Assembly: GCF_004340465.1 (NCBI RefSeq) | Contig: NZ_SLVV01000001.1 | Span: 410,119 to 474,118, forward strand | Direction: 5' to 3' | Origin: Mesobacillus foraminis | GTDB taxonomy: Bacteria > Bacillota > Bacilli > Bacillales > Cytobacillaceae | DNA: 64,000 nt | Shown here: positions 61,769-64,000 of the stretch, piece by piece | Layout: every line of letters begins with the position of its first letter | Position numbering within the stretch: the first letter of the stretch is position 1 | The notes under the pieces: model-generated | The model's database searches: none | The model's input: the letters and a program-made list of their open reading frames with translations, nothing else | Told to the model about the DNA's origin: nothing | Program-made: the position numbers and the translations under genes

Positions 61769-63034
61769 TTTGTGGAACAAACCGCGGTCTTGCAAAATCG
61801 GGACAACCAGTTCCACAAAATCAGCAACTCCATCATAGGCTATATCCGGAACAACCGAGAAGCCGTCACATGCACCGGCCAAAAACCATTCTTCCAAGAA
61901 GTCAGCAACTTGTACGGGGGTACCTGCCACTACTGGATGATAGTTAATGACCCCATGGGCAAGAACATCTCGAATGGATAGCCCTTGTTTCAGCAGATCT
62001 AAAGCTCTGTCGGAACGTGGATCCATTGGGTTGGCATATGCCTTTTTCAACATGTCAGCTGATAAAGGTTGATCAATATCTACTGAGTGCACCGATAGTG
62101 GTAAGCCAACCATGGAACCAAGGTAACTTACTCTTCCTGGTATCTCCTCTGGATTAAAACTCATAAGCTGTCTTCGCCGCTCTAAACCTTCTTCTTCAGT
62201 TGAACCGATGGAAAACATAAAACCTGCATACATCTTAATATCATCAGGATTTCTGCCAAAACGGGCAGCACTTTGTCGAACCGCTTGCCTATGTTCACGA
62301 GCAGATTCGATATCATAAGGATTTGCATAGACACCAGAAGCGTATCTCCCTGCCAATTCCAAACCTAATTCCCCTCCGCCTGCCTGGAAAATAACTGGTT
62401 GACCTTGCTCAGAAGGAGGGATTGGCAAAGGACCACGAGACGCATAATACTGCCCTTGAAGATTGATAGGCTGAATTTTGTCCATGTCGGCAAATTTTCC
62501 GCCTTCTACATCTAACGTCCAAGCGTCTTGTCCCCAACTCCCCCACAATGCTTGGACAATTTGGATGGATTCATGAGCCATGTTATATCGTTCTTTGCGA
62601 CTGGCAATCTGAGCACCAAAATTTGCTGCAGCTGCTGGATTTGATGTGGTAACCGCATTCCACCCTACACGCCCATGACTTATAACATCCAGTGCTTTGA
62701 ACTGACGTGCTATGTTATATGGATAATTGAATGTCGTTGATAGGGTAGCAACAAGCCCAATATGTTTCGTTTCCCTGGCTACAGCCATTAGTGCTAACAT
62801 AGGATCCATAGGGAACATGGGAGTCTGAGGACCTAAGTCATTGTATAATCCAGGAGTATCAGCGATAAAGATCATTTGAAATTTTCCTTTTTCAGCTAAT
62901 TTAGCTCGCTCCACATAACTATCGGTATTTGTGTAGGCTGCTGGGTCGGTGCCAGGCATTCTCCAAGCGCTAAATTCGGCTCCGTACCCCGAAACCATTT
63001 GTAGTGCTAGTTGCATCTGTTTTCTTTTTTTCAT
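61691..63034 (-). CDS. LLM-class flavin monooxygenase (NtaA/SnaA/DszA type)
   Basis: This 447-residue two-component flavin monooxygenase starts MKKRKQMQLALQM. It has GRVGWNAVTTSNPAAAANFG, NLQGQYYASRGPLPIPPSEQ and QPVIFQAGGGELGLELAGRYASG, all typical of the NtaA/DszA group. AAGGGGAAG precedes the ATG at 63034; an upstream in-frame start has no binding site. A MarR-type palindrome lies about 90 bases upstream. Its last codons are duplicated at 58786-58854. Confidence 0.92.
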   Translation of the reverse strand: MKKRKQMQLALQMVSGYGAEFSAWRMPGTDPAAYTNTDSYVERAKLAEKGKFQMIFIADTPGLYNDLGPQTPMFPMDPMLALMAVARETKHIGLVATLSTTFNYPYNIARQFKALDVISHGRVGWNAVTTSNPAAAANFGAQIASRKERYNMAHESIQIVQALWGSWGQDAWTLDVEGGKFADMDKIQPINLQGQYYASRGPLPIPPSEQGQPVIFQAGGGELGLELAGRYASGVYANPYDIESAREHRQAVRQSAARFGRNPDDIKMYAGFMFSIGSTEEEGLERRRQLMSFNPEEIPGRVSYLGSMVGLPLSVHSVDIDQPLSADMLKKAYANPMDPRSDRALDLLKQGLSIRDVLAHGVINYHPVVAGTPVQVADFLEEWFLAGACDGFSVVPDIAYDGVADFVELVVPILQDRGLFHKEYEGKTLRENMGVPYQYGRLNDNSN

Positions 63035-63123
63035 GTATTTCTTCCCCTTTATTTTTAATAGGCTCCAAGTAAGCAAAAGAGCCGCAGTTTATTAGTTCTA
63101 ATTACATTTCAGTGAAATAATAT

Positions 63124-63135
63124 TTAGCTTGCTAA
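63124..63135. promoter_or_regulatory. MarR-type operator upstream of the monooxygenase genes
   Basis: TTAGCTTGCTAA is a perfect palindrome 90 bases before the first monooxygenase. The same TTAGC-N2-GCTAA pattern recurs at 63248-63259 and 63735-63746. Confidence 0.75.
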
Positions 63136-63247
63136 CTAATTTATGGTGAATACCCAGCACAGACAGTTTTCTCTTTGGTGCCCTTACTAAATTGTGGCGT
63201 ACAATACTCATAGTCTTTGGATTTTGTATTAAGTGCCAAACATTTAT

Positions 63248-63259
63248 TTAGCAGGCTAA
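63248..63259. promoter_or_regulatory. MarR-type operator just after the marR stop
   Basis: TTAGCAGGCTAA, extended to ATTTAGC-AG-GCTAAAT (63246-63261). It lies between the regulator and the monooxygenases, 20 bases past the regulator stop. Confidence 0.7.
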
Positions 63260-63278
63260 ATATCAACATAGAGGAAAC

Positions 63279-63707
63279 TTAGAACAAGTTTCTCTCCATT
63301 CGCTTCATAAGTTCCCTTAAAATTAAGCGTTCTTCCGGTAAGATTGAACCGAGTAATTTTTCTTGCTGCTGTTTCCATTTGAAATCAACCGGTTTCTCTA
63401 ATTCTTTGCCTTTGTCTGTTAGATAAATTCGCATAACCCTTGCATCCTGTTCATCACGTTTACGGTATATGAACCCATTCTGCTCCAGCGATTTAACCAT
63501 ATTTGTTACCGTAGGCGGCTCGCATTTTAAATGTTCACATAGTTGCATTTGTGTTATTCCATCACCTAACCACAAACGAGCGAGTAGTCTATCCTGGCCT
63601 ACATGAAGATTAAGTTCTCTTAGATTTTCGCTATAATCTCGACGCATTTTGGATGAAATTTTATCTAACGACTCACGGATATCGCATCCAACCTTATTAT
63701 CGTTCAT
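63279..63707 (-). CDS. MarR-family regulator
   Basis: The 142-residue protein has the MarR winged helix (about residues 30-115). GITQMQLCEHLKCEPPTVTNMVKSLEQNGFIYRKRD holds the recognition helix, and DARVMRIYLTDKG the wing. Cys residues near 8, 56 and 63 may be redox sensitive. TGGAGG precedes the ATG. Three TTAGC-N2-GCTAA palindromes surround it, one over its own upstream region and one upstream of the monooxygenases. It is therefore probably the repressor of the cluster. Confidence 0.9.
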   Translation of the reverse strand: MNDNKVGCDIRESLDKISSKMRRDYSENLRELNLHVGQDRLLARLWLGDGITQMQLCEHLKCEPPTVTNMVKSLEQNGFIYRKRDEQDARVMRIYLTDKGKELEKPVDFKWKQQQEKLLGSILPEERLILRELMKRMERNLF

Positions 63708-63734
63708 GAATATGCCTCCACTACTAAAATGTAC

Positions 63735-63746
63735 TTAGCAAGCTAA
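63735..63746. promoter_or_regulatory. MarR-type operator upstream of marR
   Basis: TTAGCAAGCTAA is a perfect palindrome 28 bases before the marR start, suggesting autorepression. Confidence 0.75.
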
Positions 63747-63779
63747 CTATATCACGTTTGAAATTTAGTGGCCATTTAT

Positions 63780-64000
63780 CTTAAGGGACCTACTTTCATA
63801 TTACGGGCTATATTTATCTAGAACGGAGGTCAAATATATGGATCCATCAATAAGATTGAGCCCTTCATCCACATCAGCTATTTCATAATGTCCAGACTGC
63901 ATATTACTCCATTGCCTAACAACTTGTTGTATGGAGTAATTTTATTACTGAACTCAGAATAAAACCATTTCTCATCTTTGTGAAGAGGACAATAAAAATT
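63780..64000. other. Window end: hairpin, no confident gene
   Basis: ATTACTCCAT (63903-63912) and ATGGAGTAAT (63931-63940) form a terminator-like hairpin followed by TTTTA. A plus-strand ATG at 63838 after GGAGGTC opens only 16 codons. A minus-strand frame in the same place encodes about 33 residues. Neither is convincing. Confidence 0.5.

Overview
The window looks like chromosomal DNA of a xylan-degrading, spore-forming Bacillaceae species. Supporting signs are AGGAGG-type ribosome binding sites, sigma-A and sigma-B style promoters, CcpA cre boxes, the xylR/xylAB pair, a YyaC-type sporulation protein, a secreted GH10 xylanase, DUF624 (YesL) proteins and a YesM/YesN two-component system. I see no rRNA, tRNA, CRISPR array or intact insertion sequence.

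Layout. 1-2 kb: a cellobiose-type PTS (IIB, IIC and the first codons of the next gene, probably IIA). 2-6 kb: aquaporin-family channel, small membrane protein, AI-2E-family permease, YyaC and a secreted polysaccharide deacetylase. 6-11.5 kb: aldo/keto reductase, xylB, xylA and divergent xylR. 11.6-18.4 kb: kinase, response regulator and ABC importer in the XynDC-XynEFG arrangement. 18.7-33.3 kb: a long minus-strand operon for glucuronic-acid-decorated oligosaccharides: two permeases, binding protein, YesL, GH42, two Gfo/Idh/MocA oxidoreductases, a VOC protein, a GntR regulator, uxuA, uxuB and a frameshifted GH67 alpha-glucuronidase. 33.3-39 kb: Nif3-like protein, cytosolic CE4 deacetylase, GH8 exo-oligoxylanase, then divergent GH10 xylanase and GH43. 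39.2-42.3 kb: a Gfo-ThuA-Gfo cassette. 42.4-64 kb: an accessory stretch rich in broken genes. It holds an AgcS remnant, adhA/adhR, LysR plus SDR, an odd hydrolase, three MFS transporters, a frameshifted stress protein, a lectin/cysteine-peptidase-like/MIR protein, a frameshifted siroheme-type protein, a copper-storage protein, and a MarR-linked cluster of three flavin monooxygenases with a nitroreductase.

How the genes work together. Secreted GH10 xylanase cuts xylan. Two ABC importers, neither with an ATPase here and so presumably sharing an MsmX-type ATPase, bring in xylo-oligosaccharides and (methyl)glucurono-xylo-oligosaccharides. CE4, GH8, GH43 and GH67 trim them in the cytosol. XylA and XylB send xylose to the pentose phosphate pathway. 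UxuB and UxuA send the uronate branch toward 2-keto-3-deoxygluconate; UxaC, KdgK and KdgA are not in the window. Control appears layered: XylR-type boxes at xylA/xylR, xynA and the GH43 gene, cre boxes, a GntR-type motif shared by the regulator and the importer leader, and tandem repeats at the two-component and binding-protein promoters.

The most unusual items are the lectin/peptidase/MIR protein (51.1-52.7 kb), the duplicated monooxygenase/nitroreductase junction with a stray prp fragment (58.6-61.8 kb), a structured GC-rich element between the binding protein and permease (14.2-14.35 kb), and three clean frameshifts.
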